Source: Harringtonia aguacate (Eukaryota > Ascomycota > Sordariomycetes > Ophiostomatales > Ophiostomataceae). From it: 64,000 nucleotides of DNA. The stretch covers positions 329,852-393,851 of the forward strand of contig JACCPH010000008.1 of assembly GCA_014183095.1 (NCBI GenBank), in the 5' to 3' direction. Each line of letters opens with the position of its first letter. Within the stretch, counting starts at the first letter, position 1. The notes beneath the pieces were generated by a model. The model saw nothing but the letters and a program-made list of their open reading frames with translations. It was not told the origin of the DNA and searched no databases. Positions 1 to 10,085 of this stretch are shown piece after piece. Position numbers and translations under genes: made by a program.

Positions 1-399
1 CATGAATAGCTTCACATCCAGTACCCAACAAACTGCAGGAGTGGCCTAGAGCATTACCGCTACCCCCCTCTACTACCTGAATTTAAAGCCTATCCGACCA
101 ACCCGAATATCAAAAGAGCCGCAGCTCACGTTAAGCGCTCTCTTCTCTTCCAGTCGCCGATCAGCCCATCTCACGCCTGATCAAACCAGCGCCTTGCACG
201 TGGACCCGCCCTACTGGATCGTCTGCTCTTTGCGATTCGCCAACTACAACGAGACATTGCCGGCGGTACACAAGTTAAACAAAACAAAGTACCTGTGGCT
301 CGTTCGCGAAAATAAAGTCAGAAAAGACAAGACGAAGCGTGCGTCGGTCGCCGTCGCCCCCCCTTCCCACAGCGACTCTCCTCTCTTGCCCACTGGTGT

Positions 400-1791
400 G
401 TGTGCCGTGTCCTGTTCAGGACCGAAACACTCGCCAAGGTGGCTTCCGGTTCAGCTGCTGTAGCATCCTTGGGTGCTCCTTTTGCCAGCCTGGCCAACAT
501 CACGTCAGCGCTGCTGCCAAAGTTGCCCCCTGCGCTGCAAACCTACCTCGACACCTCGATCGACAGCGTGCTGTCAACCATCACCACCTCCAACATCTTA
601 TTGCAGTCTACCACTGGCGTCTCGCCGATCGTTCTTTACAGCGCTGTTGCCGGTGCACTCGCTCTCGGAGTCGCCCGAACTGTCGCCACCAAGAAGAGCG
701 CGCCGGCTGCCAAGCCCAACAAAAAGAAGAAGCGGAGAGCGGCCAAGTCTAAAGCCAAAAATATGCGGCGCTACGGCTGGTCGTCCGGTAATCAACCCCA
801 GTTATCGCCGTTCACGTCTTTTCTCAGCCAGGATGGCGTACCCAATGTCACCGATGATGACTATGAATACATTGTGTCCGACGACCTACGAGACCGAGAC
901 TATGGCACGGGCAGTCGATCCGGGGGCTCCTATTTCCGGCCACCAGATGAGGATGACCTCGACGATATCCCTCAAGACGACGTCCTCCTGTTCCGCCACG
1001 ATAACCGAATCGACAAGGAGTTTTTCCCTGCCTACTCAATTGGCGACGGCAAACTGTACACCACCGACATACGGGATCGCGTGCAGCTGCTGTACAAGTT
1101 AACCGATTCCCAGACCAATCGTGTGAAACTCTATTATAAGGGAAAATTGTTGAAGATCGACGACGAAGCAGTTTGCCTAAGTGGTGTAAAGAACAATAGC
1201 GAGATCTTGGTGGTCTATCCCGAAGAAAGCCCCGAAGGCAGCGAGGTGGCTGGCGCCACGGCTGGGCGAAGCAAACACTCCAAGTCGAAGACAAAGAACA
1301 AAATCCGCAATGCAGAAACAAGCCCCACGCAGCCGGGTCCGTCGTTATCAGGAGGGCTTGAGGTACCGCGCGGGCGTGACGACGTTAGGGGTAGTTCATC
1401 AGCCCGCGCTTCGTCCGCTACAACCGGGGTGTCTGGAGCATCCGGCGTCTCTGGCGCCTCTGGAGCCTCGAGAATAAGTATGCCCCCGGCACCGCCAGCA
1501 GCCGCCGGCAGTCCCATGGAGAAGTTAAACGCCATTGCATCACACTTTCAGACCAAGCTTTTGCCGCTCTGTCAGAATTTCATCGACCAGCCGCCCTTGG
1601 ATAACAAAAAGAAGGAAGACGAGCATCGCAAGATCTCCGAAACGGTTATGCTACACGTGCTTCTCAAACTTGATGAAGTAGATACGGGCGGCGACGACGC
1701 AACACGCGCTCGGCGGAAGGCGCTAGTCAACCAGGTGCAAGATATTCTGAGGGAAATGGACAATAAACTGGAAAAGAAGGTCTCTCGTTAA
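400..1791 (+). CDS. BAG-domain Hsp70 co-chaperone with membrane anchor and ubiquitin-like domain (5' end uncertain)
   Basis: BAG proteins bind the Hsp70 ATPase domain and promote nucleotide exchange. The open frame from 400 (a GTG) reads 463 codons. A hydrophobic segment lies near residues 75-95 (VLYSAVAGALALG), followed by a Lys/Arg-rich stretch. A ubiquitin-like fold is likely at about 205-275 (VKLYYKGKLLK, EILVVYPEE). A low-complexity Ser/Gly/Ala linker precedes a C-terminal BAG domain at about 375-460 (helical, ending LREMDNKLEKK). The order anchor-UBL-BAG resembles fission yeast Bag101/Bag102. There is no in-frame ATG between the stop at 313-315 and the ATG at 763 (codon 122, MRRYGWSS). 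Either a 5' exon lies upstream of an intron, a non-AUG start is used, or 763 is the real start of a soluble form. Family call is firm; the N-terminus is not. Confidence 0.82.
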   Translation: MCRVLFRTETLAKVASGSAAVASLGAPFASLANITSALLPKLPPALQTYLDTSIDSVLSTITTSNILLQSTTGVSPIVLYSAVAGALALGVARTVATKKSAPAAKPNKKKKRRAAKSKAKNMRRYGWSSGNQPQLSPFTSFLSQDGVPNVTDDDYEYIVSDDLRDRDYGTGSRSGGSYFRPPDEDDLDDIPQDDVLLFRHDNRIDKEFFPAYSIGDGKLYTTDIRDRVQLLYKLTDSQTNRVKLYYKGKLLKIDDEAVCLSGVKNNSEILVVYPEESPEGSEVAGATAGRSKHSKSKTKNKIRNAETSPTQPGPSLSGGLEVPRGRDDVRGSSSARASSATTGVSGASGVSGASGASRISMPPAPPAAAGSPMEKLNAIASHFQTKLLPLCQNFIDQPPLDNKKKEDEHRKISETVMLHVLLKLDEVDTGGDDATRARRKALVNQVQDILREMDNKLEKKVSR

Positions 1792-2518
1792 GGTCGACTG
1801 GGCAGATAGAGACGGATAGCACTGTCATTTTGGCTCAGTTTAACGGAAACCACATCTGCATTTTGTACAATGTTTTCGCCACAGGCTTTTTTTTTTGGAA
1901 CATTTGTTTTCCAGGCTTACAGCTATTCACCATATCAGCCTGGGTTATACTGATGGTATCATATTTTCTCTCCAGTACTGCTTTTGTCTGCGCGTTTATC
2001 GTTGTTGAGAAAGAAGATGGTTAGTGGTCGGGCCAATATATGCAAGAAACGGGGCGGCAACTGAAAGATAAAACTACGAGTATTTGTAGGGACAATGGTC
2101 CACGTGACTTAGGTGGCAAGTTTTATCATCACCTGACAAGGTCAAAGAACCCTAAGAACCTCAGGTCGTAGTATTTGTGTCCACTTTTTGAGAGGACTGC
2201 TCTGGTGCACCAAAACCAGCCCTAGCCCACTGATTTTGCGGGTGTAGTTACCAGTGCGCGCAAGACTGATTTTTTTTATCGTATTCTTTTTTTCGTTTGT
2301 CTTTTTCTTCAGGCTTTCGCGATTCCACCACAAACTTGCCCGCCCCCCTCCTGCCTACGATTAAATCCACCGACGGAGGGCACACAGAGTCGAGGTTTCT
2401 TCCAACGACACAACATAAAAACCAGACATCACTGCTGGTTTTAGTTTGTCTTTCATTCCTCTCCAACCACTTTACTCTCGCGTCCGCTTGACTGCGGTCG
2501 ACACGACAAGTATACAAG
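1792..2518. promoter_or_regulatory. Spacer and promoter of the L16 gene
   Basis: No gene is visible. The stretch carries the BAG gene 3' flank, one copy of the dispersed TACGAGTATTTGTA motif at 2075-2088, T-rich runs near 2270-2310, and the upstream region of the ribosomal protein gene that starts at 2519. Confidence 0.4.
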
Positions 2519-3577
2519 ATGTCAAGCTTTGAGTCGGTTGTAAGTTATTTTTTTTCATTTCCCTCTCCTCCTTCTCCTTTACAAAGCGCCTCCTCCTTTT
2601 TCCTTACGCAGTGTCGTGCTCCTTGACATCCCGACGTCGAGCATTGGAGCGAGTTGTAGGCGTTTGGGTGACAGGCCAGGAGAAGAGAGCATAGCAAGAT
2701 AGGATGGTCGTCGTGGGAGTCATGAAGACTGGAGGAGCTTGAAGCGGAAGATGCAGCCGTCGAGCGAAGAGAGGAATTGCTTTGGGGGGAGAGAGGTAAT
2801 GGCTAATCATCTGCTCACAGGTCGTCATCGATGGCAAGGGCCACCTGCTGGGCCGTCTGGCCAGCATTGTCGCCAAGCAGCTTCTCAACGGCCAGAAGAT
2901 CGTCGTTGTGCGCTGCGAGGCCCTGAACATCTCCGGGGAGTTTTTCCGCGCGAAGCGTACGTACTTCAATCTCCTCGGGCGAAATTCGAAACGGGAGGGC
3001 GATGTGGACAATGGCTGACATTTCTGTTCTCTCTCTACAGTCAAGTACCACTCGTACCTGCGCAAGATGACGCGGTACAACCCGACCCGGGGTGGTCCCT
3101 TCCACTTCCGGGCACCGTCCCGCATCTTCTACAAGGCTGTCCGCGGCATGATCCCCCACAAGACGGCCCGCGGTGCCGCTGCCCTCGAGCGCCTCAAGGT
3201 GTTTGAGGGTGTCCCGCCCCCGTACGACAAGCAGAAGAAGGTGGTCGTCCCCCAGGCTCTGCGTGTCCTGAGACTGCAGCCCGGCCGGAAGTACTGCACT
3301 GTTGGCCGGTTGAGCCACGAGGTCGGCTGGAAGTACCAGGATGTTGTTGCGAGGTGCGTTACTGTTCGAGTTTCTGGAAGCCCACTGGGTGAAGTCAATG
3401 GCAACTCGACGGGATGGTCTTCTGACATTGTTTTACAGACTCGAGGAGCGGAGAAAAGCAAAGGGTGCCGCCTACTACGAGCGCAAGAAGGCTGCTGCAC
3501 GGCAACTCACGGAGGCCAAGAAGAACGCCAAGGTCGACCCGAAGACGGCCAAGGCTCTGGAGGCCTTTGGCTACTAA
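2519..3577 (+). CDS. rpl16: 60S ribosomal protein L16 (uL13/L13a family)
   Basis: Cytosolic large-subunit protein uL13. Four exons join in phase: 2519-2539 (MSSFESV), 2821-2956, 3041-3353 and 3439-3577, giving about 202 residues. The joined protein contains the family hallmarks GKGHLLGRLASIVAKQLL, LNISGEFFRAK, PFHFRAPSRIFYKAVRGM, HKTARG, LKVFEGVPPPYD, VVVPQALRVLRL and the closing LEAFGY. These match yeast Rpl16 closely in order and spacing. The tiny first coding exon followed by a 281-nt intron is common for fungal ribosomal protein genes. I looked for a box C/D snoRNA in that intron and saw no clear C and D box pair. Confidence 0.97.
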
Positions 3578-4032
3578 GCGGAGGAGACCAAAAAAATGAC
3601 CGAAGACGGCGCGTGAAGTACGGAGAGATGGGACGTGGGAGAGTTGGGGGGGAAGTAACCGTTGTTATTGCAGCGTCCGAGTGTTTCCCTGCTATCGCTC
3701 CTTGTTCTCATGCATGCATGCCACCTGCACATTCGTGTTTTGTTACTCTAGATTGGCGGCGTGGAGGTTTCACAATGGGCAAGAATGCTTCCTTGCGACG
3801 ACGGAAGGCAAACAGGATGGGAGATCAGGCTTTTGACACCGTCAATATTGAAGCAAAATAACAAAAAAAAAACATGGAAAACAAAAAGGATATTTAACAC
3901 CGACTAGAGGAGGGTCTCGGGAGTTGAGGCTGCGCACTGTATTTCGGTTTCAATATCAATGACCAACACAGATTACATGAAGTCGCCAGCAACTGCCCAT
4001 AGCAGCGGTCCTTGATATGTCCAGAGTGAATC
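3578..4032. other. Convergent 3' flanks of L16 and swi5
   Basis: No coding sequence is supported. It includes a short A-run at 3861-3900 and the tandem GCATGCATGC at about 3710-3722. The open frames here are accidental extensions. Confidence 0.4.
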
Positions 4033-4860
4033 TCAATCGTCTGAGCCAACACCGTAGGCGCCGTCTTCATACAATGACCGAATGGGGACACCTTTATTAT
4101 CGGCGACAATGCCGATGAGTTGCTGTCCAACATCACGAACATTGTTGTATTGTTTTAGGAGAGCAATCTTGGCTCGGTCGGCAGTGTCATCGTTATGCCT
4201 TACCAAGAAACATAGGTTGGCCACAATGTCGACTCAGAATGAAGAGAATTGGAACTCACCTTTCCGCTGCGGGCCGGCGAAGCTCAAACAGAGCAGATGC
4301 TTGAGAAACGGCTCGGGCAAGGACCTGACTCTACAAGCAAGCGGTGGTGAGGTGAGCAAAGGACCTTCAAGTCTCATGCTAGCCAATGGCTCCTCACCAT
4401 TCTATTGTAGTCTTCAACTTCGTTTTCCTGGCATGCATTGTCAGTCAACAGGCAAGAGTGAGCAAAAACAAGAGACAAGACATAAAAAACGTGCACGCAC
4501 CACCAGAATTGCTTCTTCTTCTCCATCTGCCGTTGTGAGATGTTCATCGCCTTCCTTGGGACCTATAATGCTTATTGTAACAGTCTTGCATTTATCGCTA
4601 TCCGGTATGCGGCTTGAAGTGATAGGACCCCACTGGATTGGCTCATCTTCATCGACAGTGTTGCTGCCGTTACTCTTGGCTGCAAGCCATTTCTCGTGAG
4701 CTTTGAGCTGGTTTAATAGCAGTAAAGCGAGATCCTTGTCATGCGTCATATTATTGGCAGTCTGCTGCTCGAGGAATTCCCTGGTATGGCAGAGGAACTG
4801 TCTATGCCGGGAGAGCAGCTCCTCATCTTGGAACAGCGGCTGGGATGGTGGTTGTTGCAT
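4033..4860 (-). CDS. swi5: Swi5/Sae3-family DNA recombination protein
   Basis: Swi5 partners Sfr1/Mei5 to load and stabilise Rad51/Dmc1 filaments in homologous recombination. Four exons on the minus strand join in phase: 4860-4501, 4427-4398 (30 nt), 4330-4260 and 4198-4033, giving 208 residues. The C-terminal 55 residues match the Swi5 domain: AKIALLKQYNNVRDVGQQLIG, then GIVADNKGVPIRSLYEDG and an acidic tail. The preceding VEDYNRMSQVLARAVSQA segment is heptad-like, as expected for the Swi5 coiled coil. The N-terminal 120 residues are not part of the fission yeast Swi5 (about 85 residues) and may be a fungal extension. Ordinary gene finders may miss the 30-nt exon. Identity rests on the C-terminal motif. 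Confidence 0.78.
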
Positions 4861-5331
4861 GGCTGATTCACTCAGATTCGCATTTTTTTTTATCCTTGGT
4901 CTGTCGTGGCATTAGAACTCACAGTTGAGGAAGATTCCGAGAGCTCAAATAATCTTACTCTGGGAAATTCCTGCTCCCAGCAGAGAAAACATAATTCATA
5001 TCATACGCACACAAATCAACAAGACGTGATGTGGAAAATGCGTTGAGTGACGCCAGTAGGTATGGAGCCAGTGAAGGCACCGACGACCGGAATTAATATT
5101 GTGGAAACAACTATGCTCTCTAATATTCAACACACCAATCCCGAAGCACCTAAACACCCCCATCAAAGCCAGGATACCGTTCTTCCCTCCGCCTGGAGGC
5201 GATATCGTATTGAACCTTCAGATTCACCCAGTATCAAGCGCAAACTACCCGCCCAGATGCAGCGGAGTTTTCCTTACATAATGCATATCCCACGCCTCTT
5301 CCAGCGCGCCTCTCACGCCAGCGAACAAAAA
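4861..5331. other. Spacer between swi5 and an unknown gene
   Basis: Swi5 promoter side and the 3' flank of the next minus-strand gene. No gene is supported; the plus-strand frame 5047-5541 is antisense to the neighbour. Confidence 0.35.
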
Positions 5332-6099
5332 TCAAATCTTGGCAAAGCGGCGACCGTAGTCGTCCTTGGCACGTCCGAGATCCATCTGCCATTGGATCAC
5401 ATTGTCGTCCCAAACCAAGTCATCGGGGCTGAATGTAGCCAGAAGCGGGCTGCTGCACCGAGTGATGTTGCTTTCCAAGTTGGCCAAATCGGTGTCATCA
5501 ATCCACCACTCATATCCGGCAATCCTCTGCATGCGTGGTGATTTTATCCGCTCAGATCCTTTGAGACGGGCCGCCTCCTCCCAAAAATGATTGATGAGGC
5601 TCACAGACATTTTCTCGCTCATTTCCTCTACTTGCTTGATGTTCTTTAAGAGAGAAGCAGTAATTGCACCCAGGACACGTTGACAGGCCCTCAAGTGGTT
5701 CATTTGTTTCTTTCGGATGGTGGGACGTGGAGAGCCATCATAATCGGAAGCGGTGTCACTGGACGACGGTGTCACCGCGTTGTCATGAGCACTTGGCGGA
5801 TCATGGCGAGGCTGTGAGGCTTGACTGTCACCTCTGGCTCCAGCACCGGTATCTTTATTTTCGGGAAAATCAGGCGAGGTCGAGAGATTTGTTGATGCTT
5901 GGTTCCGATTCATACCTGTCTCTGCTAGTTCCTGTCTGTCTTCATTTGATGTGAGGCCGACTGGCTCGCACGGTTGGCTCTCGTCGTCGATGATATTGCA
6001 CTGGCAGGCGATTTCTTTAACCTTGTCGACCTCGGCGAGATATCGTACGCTGTTATAATAGAGGGCATAGCGATGATAGATAGACATGGCGGGTTTCAT
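5332..6099 (-). CDS. Unrecognised protein, about 255 residues
   Basis: The minus-strand frame ends at 5332 and is open as far as 6291, where it begins at GTG. In-frame ATG codons lie at 6198, 6099 and 6087. I show the 6099 start (MKPAMSIYHRYALYYNSV) because the sequence upstream is hydrophobic and looks like leader DNA. The protein has an N-terminal Tyr-rich basic part, a Cys pair (IACQCNIIDD), a disordered Ser/Pro/Asp middle and a structured C-terminal half (NHLRACQRVLGAITASL, YEWWIDDTDLANLESNITR, LVWDDNVIQWQMDLGRAK). No family is recognised. It lies tandem with the 5-phosphatase gene. Confidence 0.5.
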   Translation of the reverse strand: MKPAMSIYHRYALYYNSVRYLAEVDKVKEIACQCNIIDDESQPCEPVGLTSNEDRQELAETGMNRNQASTNLSTSPDFPENKDTGAGARGDSQASQPRHDPPSAHDNAVTPSSSDTASDYDGSPRPTIRKKQMNHLRACQRVLGAITASLLKNIKQVEEMSEKMSVSLINHFWEEAARLKGSERIKSPRMQRIAGYEWWIDDTDLANLESNITRCSSPLLATFSPDDLVWDDNVIQWQMDLGRAKDDYGRRFAKI

Positions 6100-6824
6100 G
6101 ACACAGCATAGAATGCGGAAAGCTGCAAGGTAGTAGCAAGGAACCGAACGAAACAGAAAAGAATGAGCTGGCATGGCCATAAGACCCTGGTATGGCATTA
6201 AGGAAGGAACCAAAAATGTGGGATGTAGACAGGTGAGAAAATAAAAAGAAAAGCGGCCAAGGCCGAAGAAGGTGAGTCGGTAGGTATTCACGGAGAAGCA
6301 GAAGGGTGCTCTTATCTCACTGATTTCCGCAAAACACGGCGAGGTAGAAAGGTATTAGTAGTGGTACTCGAATGGAATCTGAAAAGGACCAGGTAAGGAC
6401 AGGAGGTCGACTTTTTTTCCTCTGCAGCTAAATAGGCAGGCACGACCAGTCACGGTCATGGTCACTATGAGCGTCCATGTCCGTTTGCTATGTGCAGCAT
6501 TGATAGTTTTTCATTGCCTAGGAAACTATATCCCTGTGTCATAGGCTGAAGAAAACAGCTGGAAGAATCTGAGTTCAGGTAGACAGTCATGGGATCCTGA
6601 GGCATCTGTCATAGATTTTGTTACTGGCGGGTCGGTTTTCTGAACAAGTCTATTTATTCATGCAAACCCAGTGCTCAAATCCTGACTCCCGGGTATTATT
6701 GGCGTTTCGCGTGTCGTATGTCGAGGCAGCCCTAAATCGGTATTTCAACCTCCCCTCGTTTGGCTATTATGAAGCTGTAATATACAATCCTTGAACTCCA
6801 GTTCCAACAGCAATGCTCAATAAT
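6100..6824. other. Spacer upstream of the unknown gene and downstream of the 5-phosphatase
   Basis: No gene is supported. It holds the putative 5' leader of the minus-strand unknown gene and the 3' flank of the 5-phosphatase. Confidence 0.35.
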
Positions 6825-9800
6825 TCAGCTTAATTCTTCTCGAGATCTCCGCAAAAACAGCTCAATGATGGCTCGCTGCTTGTCTTCAATAGCCTTCCTG
6901 TCCTTGTCCCTTACCTGAGCTGGTGCTCGGCACATGGCCTTGCCAAATATTTCTGCGTACCGATTTTCTCGTGCTTGTCGACGGTCGAGAGCCTCCAGTG
7001 CAGCGCTGGCCGATGCCGCCCCACTCTTCCTGAAGCTGCTCAGCGAGCGGCGACCGATACTACCGATGCCGCCGATAGCAGCCCCCAGTCCGCCACTGTT
7101 TGTACGGCTGATAGACCGCAATGCGTCCAGATCGGCAAGGCTGAGTGGCGAGAGCTCCGCAATAACTCGAGACAGGGTGGCCGTAAGGAATACAAAAGAT
7201 ATGTTATGATAAGGGGCGGATGAGAGGTCATCTAGAATGATCATTTTGTCATTCTCGCTGTTGGGGTCGCGTGCAGTAGGGCTGGGGTTCCTTGTGGTAT
7301 TCATGCCATCCAGAGACAACAATGGCGACTGGTCAATTCGTGACCACAAGGGAATTGTGACAATACCGTCTGTCAGTCCCTGTAGAAAGAGGAGAAGCAC
7401 TCGGCTGACAACCTCCAGACGTCGAATAGACGGGACCTCCGGTTCGAAGGCCTCCAGGATGGGCCGGTCGTTGTCAAGAGCGGTGATCACGGCGACGGTG
7501 TGCTCATTGTCTGGGTCACGGTTCGTACCTTCAAACGGCCATCCTGGCCGGTCACTTGGAATCTTGCACTCTTCGAGCATCTGCTCGTCCGCAATGGCAC
7601 GATCGGTCAGATTTTCAATCGCCTCTGTCAGCTTGAAGAGCTCCTTGGGCGCTGAACAGCGAATCTCCGACTCGTAGGGAATAGAGCCCCCGGTGGCATG
7701 TTTGCTTCCATTCTTTTCTTGGGCACGAGAGGTAATGAATGGACGTATCCCACCATCTGGTACTCGGATCAGCTCTTCCACTGACCGGCCAACGCACGTG
7801 GGTGCCCAGACACCCCGGACAGGGATGAAATGGTCTCGGCCATCAACAACACGCAGGACCAAGACATCTTCAAGGGTGACTTCCCCGCCATTGAGCATGC
7901 GGGCAAAGGCCAAGTCTTCCACAAACGCTTCCAGTAGAACATTCACGGTTTCGCCAGGCTCGAGCGTGATTTCTTTGCCCAGATCGTCGTCACTGACGCC
8001 GTCTGCGCCCCTATCCTGATTGACAAAGGAAGTAGTGAGCCACTGATACACGGAAGCGCTGGAGCCGCTGCCCGTCAGGTCCTCTGTTGTTGGCTTTTCA
8101 ACAAATGAGAAAACTGCCGGCACTCGGCCGGTGTTTGCAATGGTCAGCGATGCTGTGGTCTTGCGAAGGAACTCGACGTATCCAAAGTAGACGGATTCAC
8201 CCGAGTCGAGTCCTTCGGCAGGAGCCGTGCGCGAGAGCTGGCTGTCAACAACAATTGTAATGCCTGGCCTGCCTTCGTTCTCGGCGCGATCAAGCTCCTT
8301 GGCTACTTCGGCATGCACTTTGGCCTTCAGCTCTGGCACAACAGCATCGTAGTCTATAGTGAAAACAGAGACCACAGGCTTGTGGTCAGAAGACTGGATG
8401 CGCTGGTGTGACGTATAGATGTCGAGGTGGATGTGGTCGACCTGGCCGCCCTGCGCCAGATCGTCGTCAGCCTCGACCGCATTCTCGTCGCCGTCGTCGT
8501 ATTCGTCGTATTCAAAGCCTGGCGGCTGGTTTCCCTGCGGGATTTGGTCCTCGCCGTCAGTGTCTGGTTGATATTCGAAGAGAACCTCGTCGTCGTCGCC
8601 AGCGTGGTCCAGCCCGCGGGCCTTCATTTCTTCGTCTCTTTTTCTCGCCTCCGCCTCCTCTATTATGCGATTCTCATAATCATCCTTGTTCTTTCGTGTT
8701 CGGTACAGTATGCGATCGCACCAGCTTGGGGCGCGCTGCTTTTCGCTCGAGTCGAACAGCCCCACGGTGCCTACGTCGTACTTGAAGGTCGGCAGAAATG
8801 AGATGTGGCCTTCCTTCCATCCGTCGTGGAAAGCTTTGCGTTCTTTCATCATTCGTCGCAGCTGGTCGTGAGGGAGCAGCGAGTCCAACGTGGCTTGCAG
8901 CGACGCCGGATCGTCGGCAGGGTTGGGAAGAAACTCGTCTGGGTCGGGTAGAGGCGGCAACTCTTTCATCTTGTCCGTGCTGTCACCGCCGGCGCCGTCA
9001 TCTTCGTGTACCTTTGAGAAGGACGAGTTGGACGACGCCGACAGAGTCGAAGCCCGGCTTGACTGTGTGCCACCGGGTACTGGGCTCTTCAAGACAACAG
9101 CGTCCTCGCCATCAAGCGGTTCGTCAAACAAGCTGTTGTGTTCTTGGGGCGGCTTCTGATCGGGGCCGTACTCGCCCCGGGTATGGAGGGTGAGGATGCG
9201 CCGTATATCATCTCCGGGAAGGTCATCCAGGCGAAAATTGAGGTCGCCAAACCAAAAGGCGAAATCCTCGTCTCCAATCTTTTCCGGCTCGGTGATCTCG
9301 GTCACCCCAGGGTGGTTGAATGGCTCGAACTGCGTGCGGCTTTCGATTTGGGCGACATCCCAGCAGCGGCGGTCGGCATAATAGGCGTCGTTGCCGCTTG
9401 AGAGATGGCTGTTGACAAACACCATCCTCGTAGCCTCGCCAAGCACGATCCGGGCGGACACGGCACCCTTGTTCCCCAGCATGCCCAGAAGGCCGGTGCC
9501 AACAGCCGAGGTGCTGATGTTGCCAAGCATGGGTGCTACCTCTGGCGAGGCGTATACAAGCAGAAGAAGGCCGGCCATCTGCTCTGTGGTAACTAGCTGG
9601 TACCCATTTGGCAATGCAACCTCCAAAGCCGTCTTCCACTTGTCTAGGGTGGGCGAGGCAACAGCACGATTCATGTACTGGGTGGCCAGGCTAAGGTCCA
9701 CAATCTCTTGAAGGCCCAGGACGTAAAGCCCAATTTTGTCGCCGCCAACGATACGGACTCCCTTAGGGTCAGGTTCGGCAAGGTTGTCATCAGTCGTCTC

Positions 9801-10085
9801 CCGTTCGACAGCACGGTTGCTGGCCGTGGTCACGGCAGAAAGCCTGCGGTCGATGCCCTTGCCGGAAACGAACCAGGCAGCGAGATCATGGTCGGTGCCG
9901 GGGCAGGCGGCGACATTCCAAGTCCCGATCTTCACGCGCACGCGGTGGGGCCGCAAGTACTCGGATCTGCGGTCGTAGACGGCATGGTGAAGGGAGTAGT
10001 GTGCCGGAGCCAAGTCCACCGGCTCGCTGGTGTGTGAAGGCGGGCCTGACGGCCCGTCTATATGTTCGACAGAAGGCTCCATCAT
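6825..10085 (-). CDS. Type II inositol polyphosphate 5-phosphatase, OCRL/INPP5B-like
   Basis: The enzyme removes the 5-phosphate of phosphoinositides such as PI(4,5)P2 on endosomal and Golgi membranes. One long exon encodes 1086 residues from the first in-frame ATG (10085, MMEPSVEH); the longer frame begins at a TTG at 10106. The catalytic domain spans roughly residues 55-600, with WNVAACPGTD, LGLQEIVDLS, FVNSHLSSGNDAYYADRR, FWFGDLNFRLDD, PTFKYDVGT, PSWCDRILYR and SSDHKPVVSVF. An ASH-like beta domain follows (about 630-790; SLTIANTGRVPAVFSF), then a RhoGAP-like domain (about 830-1060; RRLEVVSRVLLLFLQGL) that appears degenerate, as in OCRL. Acidic inserts interrupt the catalytic domain. It is divergent from dcp1. 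Confidence 0.92.
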   Translation of the reverse strand: MMEPSVEHIDGPSGPPSHTSEPVDLAPAHYSLHHAVYDRRSEYLRPHRVRVKIGTWNVAACPGTDHDLAAWFVSGKGIDRRLSAVTTASNRAVERETTDDNLAEPDPKGVRIVGGDKIGLYVLGLQEIVDLSLATQYMNRAVASPTLDKWKTALEVALPNGYQLVTTEQMAGLLLLVYASPEVAPMLGNISTSAVGTGLLGMLGNKGAVSARIVLGEATRMVFVNSHLSSGNDAYYADRRCWDVAQIESRTQFEPFNHPGVTEITEPEKIGDEDFAFWFGDLNFRLDDLPGDDIRRILTLHTRGEYGPDQKPPQEHNSLFDEPLDGEDAVVLKSPVPGGTQSSRASTLSASSNSSFSKVHEDDGAGGDSTDKMKELPPLPDPDEFLPNPADDPASLQATLDSLLPHDQLRRMMKERKAFHDGWKEGHISFLPTFKYDVGTVGLFDSSEKQRAPSWCDRILYRTRKNKDDYENRIIEEAEARKRDEEMKARGLDHAGDDDEVLFEYQPDTDGEDQIPQGNQPPGFEYDEYDDGDENAVEADDDLAQGGQVDHIHLDIYTSHQRIQSSDHKPVVSVFTIDYDAVVPELKAKVHAEVAKELDRAENEGRPGITIVVDSQLSRTAPAEGLDSGESVYFGYVEFLRKTTASLTIANTGRVPAVFSFVEKPTTEDLTGSGSSASVYQWLTTSFVNQDRGADGVSDDDLGKEITLEPGETVNVLLEAFVEDLAFARMLNGGEVTLEDVLVLRVVDGRDHFIPVRGVWAPTCVGRSVEELIRVPDGGIRPFITSRAQEKNGSKHATGGSIPYESEIRCSAPKELFKLTEAIENLTDRAIADEQMLEECKIPSDRPGWPFEGTNRDPDNEHTVAVITALDNDRPILEAFEPEVPSIRRLEVVSRVLLLFLQGLTDGIVTIPLWSRIDQSPLLSLDGMNTTRNPSPTARDPNSENDKMIILDDLSSAPYHNISFVFLTATLSRVIAELSPLSLADLDALRSISRTNSGGLGAAIGGIGSIGRRSLSSFRKSGAASASAALEALDRRQARENRYAEIFGKAMCRAPAQVRDKDRKAIEDKQRAIIELFLRRSREELS

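Noticed and set aside
2540..2820. Possible snoRNA in the first L16 intron
   Set aside because: No paired C (RTGATGA) and D (CTGA) boxes with terminal stem were found.
3067..3861. 264-codon frame over the L16 exons
   Set aside because: It runs through an intron and past the L16 stop in a mixed frame; the spliced L16 model explains the region.
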